The notes under the pieces were generated by a model. It made no database searches. It was not told where the DNA came from and saw only the letters and a list, made by a program, of their open reading frames with translations. The translations under genes and the position numbers were made by a program. DNA of 52,224 nt, from the NCBI GenBank assembly GCA_937958675.1, contig CALGND010000078.1, forward strand, positions 1 to 52,224, read 5' to 3'. Within the stretch, counting starts at the first letter, position 1, and every line of letters starts with the position of its first letter. Positions 18,724 to 26,693 of the stretch are shown here, one piece after another. This stretch comes from an uncultured Granulosicoccaceae bacterium (GTDB lineage: Bacteria > Pseudomonadota > Gammaproteobacteria > Granulosicoccales > Granulosicoccaceae).

Positions 18724-18760
18724 TAAAAAAAAGCGGGCGCCACAAATGTAGCGCCCGCAT
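18724..18760 (-). terminator. Intrinsic terminator/attenuator between binding protein and permease genes
   Basis: A perfect 8-bp GC stem, GCGGGCGC paired with GCGCCCGC and a 10-nt loop (18733-18758), is followed on the - strand by a run of T (complement of the A tract at 18724-18732). It lies after the stop of the periplasmic binding protein gene and before the permease start. Such elements commonly keep the binding protein in molar excess over the membrane components. Confidence 0.85.
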
Positions 18761-18815
18761 CTTATACAGCTTTGGATACAACTACTACAACTTTCCAAAC
18801 GGCGTGTATGCCGAC

Positions 18816-19754
18816 TTACAGGAAGTCTTCAACGTTTTCAGGTGTCACAAGCTTGAAAGGAATGAAAACAGTTTTATCTACTTTTTCACCTTTTGATAGC
18901 TTGATAGCCGTGTCGATAGAACCGGCACCTTGACCCGCTAGATCTTGGAATACAGTCACATCCATTTCACCAGCTTGCATCGAAACCAATGCATCAGGCG
19001 TGGCATCTACGCCACCTACAACTACGTCATCCATAGAGATACCAGATGATTTCATTGCTTGAATCGCACCGATAGCCATTTCGTCGTTGTTACCGAAAAC
19101 AGCATCAAACGGCTCGCCAGAGGCAATCCAGTTAGACATCATATCTTGTGCTTCGTCACGCGACCAGTTTGCAGTTTGCTCATCGATAAGCGTGATGAAA
19201 TTACACATGTCCATACCGATCACGTCATGGAAATCTTTACTACGCTGGACAGCAGCCTGATTTGAAAGACGACCCATTAGCATGTAAGCAGTTGCACCAC
19301 CTGACTTACCTGCCGCACGTAAATCCTGGCACATACGAAATGCCGCCAATGTACCTGATTCAATTTCGTTAGATGCTACAAATGCTTGACCGTCTGGAAG
19401 CGTTGCCATATTGCCCGGCTGGCGGTTGACATAAACCAACGGGATTCCAGCAGAATTAGCAGCGTTTGACATAGCTTCAGTTGCATCTGTGTCAACAGCG
19501 TTAACGATTATTGCATCAACACCAGAGGCGATAAAGTTGTTAATTTGATCAAGCTGCTTTGCAACATCTTCTTGCGCATCTTCCATCTGTAACTCAATGC
19601 CTTCAAGAGATTCTAGATGCGTAGTCATGCCATTTCGCATGATGGTAAGGCCGTTGTCGTCGAAATTTGCAATTGAAACACCGATGGTTTCTGCCGACAC
19701 TGGGCCCGCTAACAACGCTGCGATACCAGCGGCAATTAACGTTTTGTTTTTCAT
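18816..19754 (-). CDS. Periplasmic sugar/cyclitol-binding protein
   Basis: A 312-aa type 1 periplasmic binding protein (RbsB/IbpA group). A signal peptide (MKNKTLIAAGIAALLAG, cleaved after VSA) precedes the mature IGVSIANFDDNGLTIMRNGM. The hinge and ligand-contact regions are typical: QINNFIASGVDAIIVNAVD, PLVYVNRQPG, FGNNDEMAIGAIQAMK and VVGGVDATPDAL. GGAG lies about 9 bp before the ATG. The leftward promoter at 19955-19983 with an overlapping operator should drive it, leaving a long leader of about 190 nt. The neighbouring iol-type genes point to inositol or a related cyclitol as ligand. Confidence 0.91.
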   Translation of the reverse strand: MKNKTLIAAGIAALLAGPVSAETIGVSIANFDDNGLTIMRNGMTTHLESLEGIELQMEDAQEDVAKQLDQINNFIASGVDAIIVNAVDTDATEAMSNAANSAGIPLVYVNRQPGNMATLPDGQAFVASNEIESGTLAAFRMCQDLRAAGKSGGATAYMLMGRLSNQAAVQRSKDFHDVIGMDMCNFITLIDEQTANWSRDEAQDMMSNWIASGEPFDAVFGNNDEMAIGAIQAMKSSGISMDDVVVGGVDATPDALVSMQAGEMDVTVFQDLAGQGAGSIDTAIKLSKGEKVDKTVFIPFKLVTPENVEDFL

Positions 19755-19954
19755 TCGTTTATCTCCAAGTTTATTGTCGTGTCCGGCACACGTTTTTTAA
19801 CCGGATGCCCCTAGGGGGCCAAAAATTCACCGTCGCGATACGTCATGTTGCTCGACAAAGCAAATCACATCAACATGCTAACTTCATGATTAGACGAGCG
19901 ATTACGTCTCCCGCCACATTGCCATTAGGGACTTCAAACTTACCTAATGTGCCT

Positions 19955-19992
19955 AATAAACCATATACGCAGTTGCAATGCAACCGGTTGCA
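19955..19992 (-). promoter_or_regulatory. Leftward promoter with overlapping LacI-type operator
   Basis: The perfect 14-bp palindrome TGCAACCGGTTGCA lies at 19979-19992. Read leftwards, its right half supplies a -35 TTGCAT (19978-19983), followed by exactly 17 bp and a -10 TTTATT (19955-19960). A second perfect palindrome, GTTGCA-A-TGCAAC at 19972-19984, overlaps the first, so the site holds three half-sites. The sequence matches the CG-centred operators of LacI/GalR regulators, and the lacI-type gene starts 68 bp to the right. The same palindrome with the same promoter geometry occurs at 23251-23288. On the right, CCACTTT/AAAGTGG (20003-20031) forms a hairpin in the regulator's leader. Confidence 0.82.
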
Positions 19993-20059
19993 ATTTTTAT
20001 TTCCACTTTGGCCGCTGTCAAGCTAAAGTGGAGCTTTACAACAGGCGAGTAACACGGGT

Positions 20060-21073
20060 GTGAATAAGGGCGTAACGCTAAAAGAGGTTGCCGAGCAGGC
20101 TGGGGTATCCCGCTCAGCGGTATCTCGCGCCTTTACGGACGGCGCTTCGGTATCTGCTAAAACCCGGAAAAAAATCCGTGCGGTGGCTGACGAGCTTGGC
20201 TACCAGCCCAACGCGCTGGCATCGAGCTTGACTACGGGCAGGACCAAGTTAATTGGCCTCGTATCTAACAACTTCCACAACCCCGTTTTTCTAGAAGTAT
20301 TCGATCTATTTACGCGATCGCTACAAGACATGGGTCTGCGCCCGTTATTGGTTAATCTTTCCGATGAAATCGATCCCAATAACACTTTACGAATGCTGCA
20401 ACAATATTCTGTTGATGGCGTCATTGTGGCTTCTTCCACGTTGCCACCGAGCTTCGCTCAAGCATTCCATGACGCCGGTATGCCAGTTGTCCATTCCTTC
20501 GCTCGTGCTAATCAGTCTCCCGGTGTTTGCATTGCCGGCATAGACAATGTTCAGTGTGGCCAAATCGCTGCAAATACGTTAATGCAACGAGGCTACACCG
20601 ACATAGCCTTTCTTGGCGGACCTGCTTCAGCCACGTCGACTCAAGATCGATTGTCTGGATTTGTCGACGCGCTTTCAAAGCATCATCAAGTAAACGTGAC
20701 GCATAGCTTTGCCACAGCTTATACGTTTGATGCAGGAAGAATCGCGATGCTGGAGCAACTGCAAGGAAAGCCTGCACAGGCTTATTTTTGCGGAGACGAT
20801 GTACTGTCGATTGGCGCTTTGTCGGCAATCCAGTCAGCCGGATTATCAGTACCTGACGACATCGGCTTAATTGGCCTGAATGATATGGAGATGGCTGGCT
20901 GGCAGAATATCAACCTGACCACAATCCGCCAGCCCATCAAAGATATTATTACATCCTCTGTCGACTTAATAACATCACTGCTAGATGAACCAACGCGGGC
21001 TGCAGAAGCCCGCTTGTTTACTTGCCACGTAGTCGAACGAGGCACGCTAAAACCTGTTTTAAAAACCGTTTAG
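20060..21073 (+). CDS. LacI-family transcriptional regulator of the cyclitol locus
   Basis: A 337-aa repressor. The N-terminal helix-turn-helix (VTLKEVAEQAGVSRSAVSRAF, about residues 5-25) is followed by the hinge helix NALASSL, which inserts in the minor groove of operators with a central CG step. The periplasmic-binding-protein-like effector domain covers about 60-335, with a family-typical LIGLVSNNFHNPVF start and IGLIGLNDMEMAGW near the C-terminal end. The start is GTG. The two identical palindromes at 19979-19992 and 23275-23288 are its likely operators, so it probably controls both the transporter and the catabolic genes and responds to a cyclitol or a pathway intermediate. Confidence 0.92.
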   Translation: MNKGVTLKEVAEQAGVSRSAVSRAFTDGASVSAKTRKKIRAVADELGYQPNALASSLTTGRTKLIGLVSNNFHNPVFLEVFDLFTRSLQDMGLRPLLVNLSDEIDPNNTLRMLQQYSVDGVIVASSTLPPSFAQAFHDAGMPVVHSFARANQSPGVCIAGIDNVQCGQIAANTLMQRGYTDIAFLGGPASATSTQDRLSGFVDALSKHHQVNVTHSFATAYTFDAGRIAMLEQLQGKPAQAYFCGDDVLSIGALSAIQSAGLSVPDDIGLIGLNDMEMAGWQNINLTTIRQPIKDIITSSVDLITSLLDEPTRAAEARLFTCHVVERGTLKPVLKTV

Positions 21074-21118
21074 TCACGCAACTACTATCGATTGTCATAT
21101 CGGTTAAGCATCTATCGC

Positions 21119-21137
21119 ATAAGCAACGCTTGCTTAT
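21119..21137. terminator. Possible bidirectional hairpin between convergent genes
   Basis: A perfect 8-bp stem, ATAAGCAA paired with TTGCTTAT around a CGC loop, lies between the convergent regulator and oxidoreductase genes and overlaps the stop codon of the latter. There is no U tract on either side, so efficient intrinsic termination is uncertain. Confidence 0.4.
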
Positions 21138-22291
21138 CGATACATCGGCGGCCTTGCATCAACCCATGCGCCTTTTTGCGATGCCGATTCTACTGAGCCG
21201 TGAACAGCCGCCATTGATCGCAAGCCGTCAGCAGCCTTAGGGTAAAGATTGGCCGCTGGATCAGGATCCCTGCCTTCTTTGGATGCTCGAATGACTTCAG
21301 ATAGATCAGCATAGATATTAGCAAAGGCCAGTGGCATGCCTTCAGCATGCCCCATAGTGACGCGAGAAGCGCGATCCGCCTCTGGCGACAACCCAGCCTC
21401 ACCTCGTTCGATGATCTGATTACGACCACCCGTGGGTGTCCACACCAATTGGTTAGGTTGTTCTTGCGCCCATCGCAAACCACCCTCTTCGCCAAACACC
21501 TGAATAGCCAAACCATGCATGCGTCCAACCGCTACAGAAGATGTCCATAAGCGACCAACGACTCCACCATTCATACGAAAGTTAACCATTGCATCATCTT
21601 CAAGTTCACGTGATGAGATCGTTGATGCAAAGTCAGCCGATAAGGTATCGACTTCTTGGCCGGTGACAAAACTTGCCATGTGCAGTGCATGAATACCGCA
21701 ATCAGCAAATTGTGCTGACACACCGGCTTGCGCCGGGTCATAACGCCATCGAACCCGCGGGTTATCCGCATCGGCGGCATCGGCATGATGGCCATGCGAA
21801 AATTCACAAACCACCACTCTGACAGCGCCTAGGTCACCGCGCGCAATCATGGCCTTCATGTGACGTACTAACGAGTAACCGCTATAGCCATAGTTAACGG
21901 CGCATACCGTACCGGTGCTCTCGCTAATTCGAACAATCTCTTCGCCTTCTTCGATTGTCATGGTCATCGGTTTTTCACACAACACGGGAATGCCAGCCTC
22001 TAAGAAACCTTTAGTAATTTCGAAGTGTGTCGCATTGGGTGTTGCCACACTAACAAGATCGATCTTGTCAGCTCGGCTACTTTCTCCAGCCAACATTTCC
22101 TTCCAGTCACCGTAGGCGCGATCCGGCGCTACGCCTAAACGCTGCGCGTATTCGCGCCCAGCGTCTGGGTTGTGATCTAATGCCCCGGCGACGAAATCAA
22201 AGTGCCCATCAAGTGCAGCACCTAAGCGATGCGCCGGCCCAATTTGGCTGCCTTCACCACCACCAATCAAACCCCAATTAAGTTTAGCCAT
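21134..22291 (-). CDS. Gfo/Idh/MocA family oxidoreductase
   Basis: A 385-aa NAD(P)-dependent dehydrogenase. The Rossmann domain starts with NWGLIGGGEGSQIG, and the catalytic Lys107 lies in the EKP motif (CEKPMTMTIEEGE). The C-terminal domain has QFADCGIHALHMASF, where the Asp and His are the probable catalytic partners. It lies 2 bp after the iolE-like gene and shares its promoter. It is distinct from the IolG-type enzyme at 26694-27695, so the locus has two such dehydrogenases. A role on scyllo- or chiro-inositol, or on a keto-inositol, would fit but is not shown. Confidence 0.88.
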   Translation of the reverse strand: MAKLNWGLIGGGEGSQIGPAHRLGAALDGHFDFVAGALDHNPDAGREYAQRLGVAPDRAYGDWKEMLAGESSRADKIDLVSVATPNATHFEITKGFLEAGIPVLCEKPMTMTIEEGEEIVRISESTGTVCAVNYGYSGYSLVRHMKAMIARGDLGAVRVVVCEFSHGHHADAADADNPRVRWRYDPAQAGVSAQFADCGIHALHMASFVTGQEVDTLSADFASTISSRELEDDAMVNFRMNGGVVGRLWTSSVAVGRMHGLAIQVFGEEGGLRWAQEQPNQLVWTPTGGRNQIIERGEAGLSPEADRASRVTMGHAEGMPLAFANIYADLSEVIRASKEGRDPDPAANLYPKAADGLRSMAAVHGSVESASQKGAWVDARPPMYR

Positions 22292-22293
22292 CT

Positions 22294-23184
22294 TTAAAAT
22301 CCGATTGATTGTAAGTATTCGCGGTTATAACGCGCATCATCCACCGGGGATGTGCTGCCTGTCGGGTCACAATCCTGTTCAACCGTGCACCAACCAGTGA
22401 ACCCGTTATCGACAAGCAGTTTACGTACTGCCGGAAAATCAACATCACCGTCACCGAGTTTGCTGAAAATACCTTGGCCACAGGCATCGTAAAAACCAGT
22501 GCGTTTAGCAATCACATCGGCTTTAACTGTTGGGTTGATATCTTTAAAGTGCATATAGCTGATGCGTTTAATATGACGCTCCATAAACGCAACGGGGTCA
22601 AACCCCGCGTAGGAATGATGGCCTGTATCAAAACATATCTTCAGGAAGCGTTCATCGACTTCATCAAGCAAGCGTTCTAGCTCTGGTTCGAAATCCATAA
22701 AACCCGCTGCGTGTGCATGAATCCCAACCGTTAAGCCATATTCCTCGGCGCCCATTTTGGCGATAGTCGCGATACGATCACGATAGGCCTTCCATTCATC
22801 AGCCGGCATTTGTTCGGCTTCGCCAGCACGTCCAGCAGTGGGGGCACGACGCTCTGAAATGGAATCAATCAACACCAAATGCTGTGCACCATGCGCGGTG
22901 AGCGCTTTGCAGGTACGCACCGACGCATCCATCACATCATCCCATGCTGCTGCGTCATGGAACGGTCTAAATACCACGCCACCGATCAGCTCTTGGCCAA
23001 ATTCTTCTAGCGCCTCGCCAAGTTCAGCAGGCGCCTCAGGCATATAGCCGACGGGACCCAGCTCAATTCCGCTGTAGCCAGCCTCTGCGTTTTCTGTAAG
23101 TACCTGACGCCACTGTGGGTTTCGAGGATCATCAGCAAACTCCACCCCCCAAGAACACGGGGCGTTTCCAATTTTTATAGACAT
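22294..23184 (-). CDS. iolE: IolE-like inosose dehydratase (sugar phosphate isomerase/epimerase fold)
   Basis: A 296-aa TIM-barrel protein of the AP-endonuclease-2/xylose-isomerase-like family. The N terminus NAPCSWGVEF matches the IolE signature, with the Glu of GIELGPVGYMPE close by. Metal-binding positions are visible in GIHAHAAGF, CFDTGHHSYAG and YMHFKDI, and WCTVEQDCD provides the conserved late Glu. IolE removes water from 2-keto-myo-inositol to give the cyclohexane dione. The IolI inosose isomerase is a related alternative, but length and N terminus favour IolE. It is first in a leftward pair with the oxidoreductase gene, driven by the promoter at 23251-23279. Confidence 0.85.
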   Translation of the reverse strand: MSIKIGNAPCSWGVEFADDPRNPQWRQVLTENAEAGYSGIELGPVGYMPEAPAELGEALEEFGQELIGGVVFRPFHDAAAWDDVMDASVRTCKALTAHGAQHLVLIDSISERRAPTAGRAGEAEQMPADEWKAYRDRIATIAKMGAEEYGLTVGIHAHAAGFMDFEPELERLLDEVDERFLKICFDTGHHSYAGFDPVAFMERHIKRISYMHFKDINPTVKADVIAKRTGFYDACGQGIFSKLGDGDVDFPAVRKLLVDNGFTGWCTVEQDCDPTGSTSPVDDARYNREYLQSIGF

Positions 23185-23250
23185 AAATTACTCTGGCACT
23201 CAGGCAGTTCAGCCTGCTAAGTGGTTTAAAACAAAAAGTTGATTGGCTAA

Positions 23251-23288
23251 TATAAACGTTTGGTGTTTAATGTGTGCAACCGGTTGCA
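23251..23288 (-). promoter_or_regulatory. Leftward iolE promoter with overlapping LacI-type operator
   Basis: The perfect palindrome TGCAACCGGTTGCA lies at 23275-23288, identical to the one at 19979-19992. Read leftwards it overlaps a -35 TTGCAC (23274-23279), followed by 17 bp and a -10 TTTATA (23251-23256), placing transcription start near 23244 for iolE at 23184. The divergent iolC starts at 23393; I see no equally good rightward promoter, but the operator is placed to affect both directions. Confidence 0.85.
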
Positions 23289-23392
23289 AAAAATCTTACG
23301 TTATATAGGATTATCAGCCACGCAAGTAAAGCTAATAATGATCTCAAACCAAAAATGATCATCAATGTGAATCTACCCGACAGACCCAAGTC

Positions 23393-24403
23393 ATGAGCCA
23401 GACGCTAACTAGCACGATCGCAGGCATCCAGCAAAACCAATTTTTGGTGATTGGCCGTGTGGGCATGGACCTCTACCCCGATCCCCCCGGCACCGCCAAT
23501 GAAGATGCCACCGATGTGAAGGTGGCTGTGGGCGGTTCCTCCGCTAATATCGCTGTCGGTATTGTCAAGCTTGGCGGCGCAGCGTCATTAGTAACGCGCG
23601 TATCAGATGACTCGGTTGGCCGCTACTGCGTTAACCAGCTTAAGCAATATGGCGTGGATGCTACACAAGTGCGGCCAGTCTCTGGCCCCGGCGCATCGGA
23701 GTACCGGAACTCGCTAGCGCTATACGAAACTCGCGTCGAGGGCCATCAGAGCGTTATCTACCGTAATGGTGCAGCTGATTTTCAGATGAGCATCGATGAT
23801 GTAGAGAATATTGATTACTCACAGTACGGTGCATTAATTACAGCGGGCACTGTGTTCGCAGCAGAGCCTTCACGAAGCGCTACGTTCCGAGCATTCGAGC
23901 TGGCACGCAATGCTGGCATCCCAATTATCTTCGACATAGATTACCGCCCCTACTCTTGGCCAACTGCTGAAGAGGCAGCCACCGTACTAAGCCGCGCTGG
24001 CGCGCTTAGCGATGTCATAGTGGGCAATGACGAAGAATTTGGCTTTATGGCTGGCGGTATTGATAAAGGCTTAGCCAAAGCACGCGAGCTGGCATCAAGC
24101 ACTGCGGCATTGATTATTTACAAAATGGGGGGTGAAGGTGCAATCACCCTGACCGGCGATGAAGAAATACGTACCGGCATCTATCCAGTAGAAGCGGTCA
24201 AACCCACTGGTGCTGGAGACAGCTTTATGGCTGGACTGATGGCATCGCTTGCCGCCGATAAAACATTACAAGAATCAGTATTACGCGGCTCCGCTTGCGC
24301 AGCCATCGTTGTGGCCAAGCCAGGCTGCGCTCCTGCCATGCCGAACACAGCAGAACTGGAACAATTTCTAATCTCTCACCCTGGCCATACCGGGTACAAC
24401 TAA
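23393..24403 (+). CDS. iolC: 5-dehydro-2-deoxygluconokinase IolC
   Basis: A 336-aa PfkB-family kinase that phosphorylates 5-dehydro-2-deoxygluconate (DKG) in inositol catabolism. The N terminus FLVIGRVGMDLYP and the glycine-rich VAVGGSSANIAVGIVKLGG form the substrate lid and first PfkB signature. DIDYRPYSW at about 181-189 is characteristic of IolC. The second signature PTGAGDSFMAGL contains the catalytic Asp276. It begins the rightward run iolC-iolB-iolJ, 104 bp after the shared operator. The ribosome binding site is weak. Confidence 0.93.
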   Translation: MSQTLTSTIAGIQQNQFLVIGRVGMDLYPDPPGTANEDATDVKVAVGGSSANIAVGIVKLGGAASLVTRVSDDSVGRYCVNQLKQYGVDATQVRPVSGPGASEYRNSLALYETRVEGHQSVIYRNGAADFQMSIDDVENIDYSQYGALITAGTVFAAEPSRSATFRAFELARNAGIPIIFDIDYRPYSWPTAEEAATVLSRAGALSDVIVGNDEEFGFMAGGIDKGLAKARELASSTAALIIYKMGGEGAITLTGDEEIRTGIYPVEAVKPTGAGDSFMAGLMASLAADKTLQESVLRGSACAAIVVAKPGCAPAMPNTAELEQFLISHPGHTGYN

Positions 24404-24413
24404 GGATTAACCC

Positions 24414-25256
24414 ATGCATATCGCACCGTACGACAATCAGAACAAACCAATTGTTGACGTCGACCACGCTAAAGTCCCGCTTAACTATTTCAATATCGTT
24501 AAGCTAAAAAAAGATCAAGCGTTTGAATATCAAGTCGGCGGTTATGAAACCTGTATCGTGCCCGCAACCGGCACAGTTAACGTATCCGTTGAAGGCTTCA
24601 CTGCTGCAAACCTTGGAGGCCGTGGCGAAGATGTTTGGGACGGTGAGCCTGAAGGTGTTTACGTCCCGACAGGTGCGAAAGCTGAGATGGTTTGCTTATC
24701 AGATGAAGCGGAGGTATTTATCGCAGGCGCTAAGTACGATAAGCAGCTTGAGCCATTTGCAGTACGCTCAGACGAACTGGATAAAGTGCAGTATGGCTCT
24801 GATGACACCAAAACTCATCGCAAGATCAAACATATTTTGGGGCAAAAACAGCGTGACCAAGTTGGCCGCTTACTAGTGAGCGAGCTATACACGGTTGGAG
24901 CCGGAGGCTGGTCTGGTTTTCCATCGCATAAGCACGACACCGATCGCCTGCCTGACGAAACTCGTCACGACGAAACCTACAACTTTCGCTTCAAGCCTAA
25001 CTATGGTTCAGGTGTACAAATGTTGCAACGCGTCGACAACGAACCCGGCGATGCTTATCACATTGTTGATGGCTCAACTATTTGTATCGACAACGGTTAC
25101 CACCCTTGCGCTGTGTTGCCAGGATACGAGATGTACTACTTTACAATCCTAGGTGGGCTTAGCCAACGATCATTGGTTCAGTACTTCCAAGCCACTCATG
25201 CGGATCAATTACATACCATCCCGGGCATTCTTGATATGGTTGCGAAATTTAAATGA
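24414..25256 (+). CDS. iolB: 5-deoxy-glucuronate isomerase IolB
   Basis: A 280-aa bicupin enzyme that converts 5-deoxyglucuronate to DKG, the IolC substrate. The C-terminal cupin holds the metal-binding motif SGFPSHKHD with His172 and His174, the downstream HDETYNFRF segment and a late His (NGYHPCAVLPGY). The length is normal. AAGGAT precedes the ATG, 10 bp after iolC. The stop overlaps the aldolase start as ATGA, indicating coupled translation. Confidence 0.94.
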   Translation: MHIAPYDNQNKPIVDVDHAKVPLNYFNIVKLKKDQAFEYQVGGYETCIVPATGTVNVSVEGFTAANLGGRGEDVWDGEPEGVYVPTGAKAEMVCLSDEAEVFIAGAKYDKQLEPFAVRSDELDKVQYGSDDTKTHRKIKHILGQKQRDQVGRLLVSELYTVGAGGWSGFPSHKHDTDRLPDETRHDETYNFRFKPNYGSGVQMLQRVDNEPGDAYHIVDGSTICIDNGYHPCAVLPGYEMYYFTILGGLSQRSLVQYFQATHADQLHTIPGILDMVAKFK

Positions 25257-26089
25257 GCCTAGCCACGCTTGCCGAAGTACTACAGCCTGCACTACGCGAT
25301 GGCCGCGCAGTGGCAGGCTTGGTGTGCCTTGGCTGGGAAGATATGCGTGCCTATATCGCTGCAGCAGAAGCAGAAAATGCGCCGATCATTTTGCAAGCTG
25401 GGCCTTCATGTCGTGAACATACACCACTACCGGTGCTGGGCAAGATGTTTGGTTATCTTGCCGAAAATGCATCTGTGCCTGTTGTGGCTCATCTTGACCA
25501 TGGTTACACCTATGACGAATGTAAGATGGCACTAGAAAGTGGCTTTACATCTTTGATGTACGACGGCTCGCGTAAACCACTAGCAGAAAACATCGAAGAA
25601 ACTCAACGCATTGTAGAGATGGCCCACGCCGCCAATATTTCATGCGAAGGTGAAATTGGGTTCGTTGGGTATGACGGAGGCGAAGAATCCGCGGGCACTG
25701 ACCCGCAAGAGGCGGCACTGTTTGCAAAGCAAACCGGTGTGGATGCCATGGCAGTTTCAGTAGGCAATGTTCACCTTCAGCAAAAAAAGGAAGGCGGGCT
25801 TGATGAACAGCGCATCAACGCAATTGACGCACAAACCACTGTGCCCTTAGTCATACACGGCGGCTCTGGCGTGCCGGTGGATCAACGTTCGAAGCTGGCA
25901 TCCTCTACATCCATCTGTAAATTCAATATTGGCACAGAGTTGCGTATGGCATTTGGCGATGCACTGCGAACAGCAGTTAACTTAGATGACGCACGTTTTG
26001 ATCGAGTACAGATACTCAAAGAAACTCACGACCCGGTAGAGCAAGCGGCTCGTATTGTGATACGTGCATTGAACCAGCCCGGGGTGTAA
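25253..26089 (+). CDS. iolJ: Class II aldolase, IolJ-type (DKG-6-phosphate aldolase)
   Basis: A 278-aa zinc-dependent class II aldolase of the FbaA/IolJ/KbaY family. The catalytic Asp82 and zinc ligand His83 lie in AHLDHGYTYDE. The other elements are the Glu in SCEGEIGFVG, the His in SVGNVH and the His in VIHGGSGVP, with the NIGTELR phosphate site near the end. In this operon it should cleave 6-phospho-DKG to dihydroxyacetone phosphate and malonate semialdehyde. By sequence alone a fructose- or tagatose-bisphosphate aldolase would also fit; the overlap with iolB decides for IolJ. Confidence 0.87.
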   Translation: MSLATLAEVLQPALRDGRAVAGLVCLGWEDMRAYIAAAEAENAPIILQAGPSCREHTPLPVLGKMFGYLAENASVPVVAHLDHGYTYDECKMALESGFTSLMYDGSRKPLAENIEETQRIVEMAHAANISCEGEIGFVGYDGGEESAGTDPQEAALFAKQTGVDAMAVSVGNVHLQQKKEGGLDEQRINAIDAQTTVPLVIHGGSGVPVDQRSKLASSTSICKFNIGTELRMAFGDALRTAVNLDDARFDRVQILKETHDPVEQAARIVIRALNQPGV

Positions 26090-26152
26090 AACAGGAAACG
26101 ATGCAAAATACCGAGCAGCCTTACGAATAAACGCAATTTTAAGGAGAAACAC

Positions 26153-26599
26153 ATGAATTGTTATTGTGAAGTGATCATTAACAAACCGATACAGCAGGTT
26201 TGGGATTACGCTAACAACCCCGACAACCTTAAATTGTGGTTGAACGATTTCGTTCGATACGAGCATTTAACCGGCGACATTAACGCGCCAAAAGTCGGCG
26301 ACACTTCAAACCAAACCTACGATCAAAACGGTAGCGAGTTTACGTTAAAAGAGGAAATTGTTGCTTACAACCCTCCTCACCACGTGACCCTGTTTATGAC
26401 GCACAAGTGGTTTGATATGAATATCGTCAATGATCTAGAAGAGCTAGCACCAAATCAAACAAAATTAATTGCGAAAGCTGACACTGTTCGTACCAGCCTA
26501 CTGATGAAAGTCATGATGTTGTTTATGCCAAAATCAAAGATGCAGAAAGACCACGAAAAACAAATTCATAAATTAAAAGAATTAATTGACGCTCTTTAA
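26153..26599 (+). CDS. SRPBCC (START-like) domain protein
   Basis: A 148-aa single-domain protein with the SRPBCC pattern: an N-terminal strand VIINKPIQQVWDYANNPDNLKLW, a central beta region and a C-terminal amphipathic helix (KDHEKQIHKLKELIDAL). The fold forms a hydrophobic pocket used by cyclases, lipid transfer proteins and hydrolases. No catalytic residues can be assigned. A strong AAGGAG lies just upstream of the ATG, 63 bp after iolJ and before iolG, so it is embedded in the inositol run. It looks Lys-rich compared with its neighbours. Involvement in the pathway is suggested only by position. Confidence 0.82.
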   Translation: MNCYCEVIINKPIQQVWDYANNPDNLKLWLNDFVRYEHLTGDINAPKVGDTSNQTYDQNGSEFTLKEEIVAYNPPHHVTLFMTHKWFDMNIVNDLEELAPNQTKLIAKADTVRTSLLMKVMMLFMPKSKMQKDHEKQIHKLKELIDAL

Positions 26600-26693
26600 G
26601 TTTTTTACTGCTTGTGGAGGCAGTTGATAGCCCCTATAGCATCGCCACTGAATTATACTGGCAACCTCTTTAAATTTACGATCAGACCAAACC

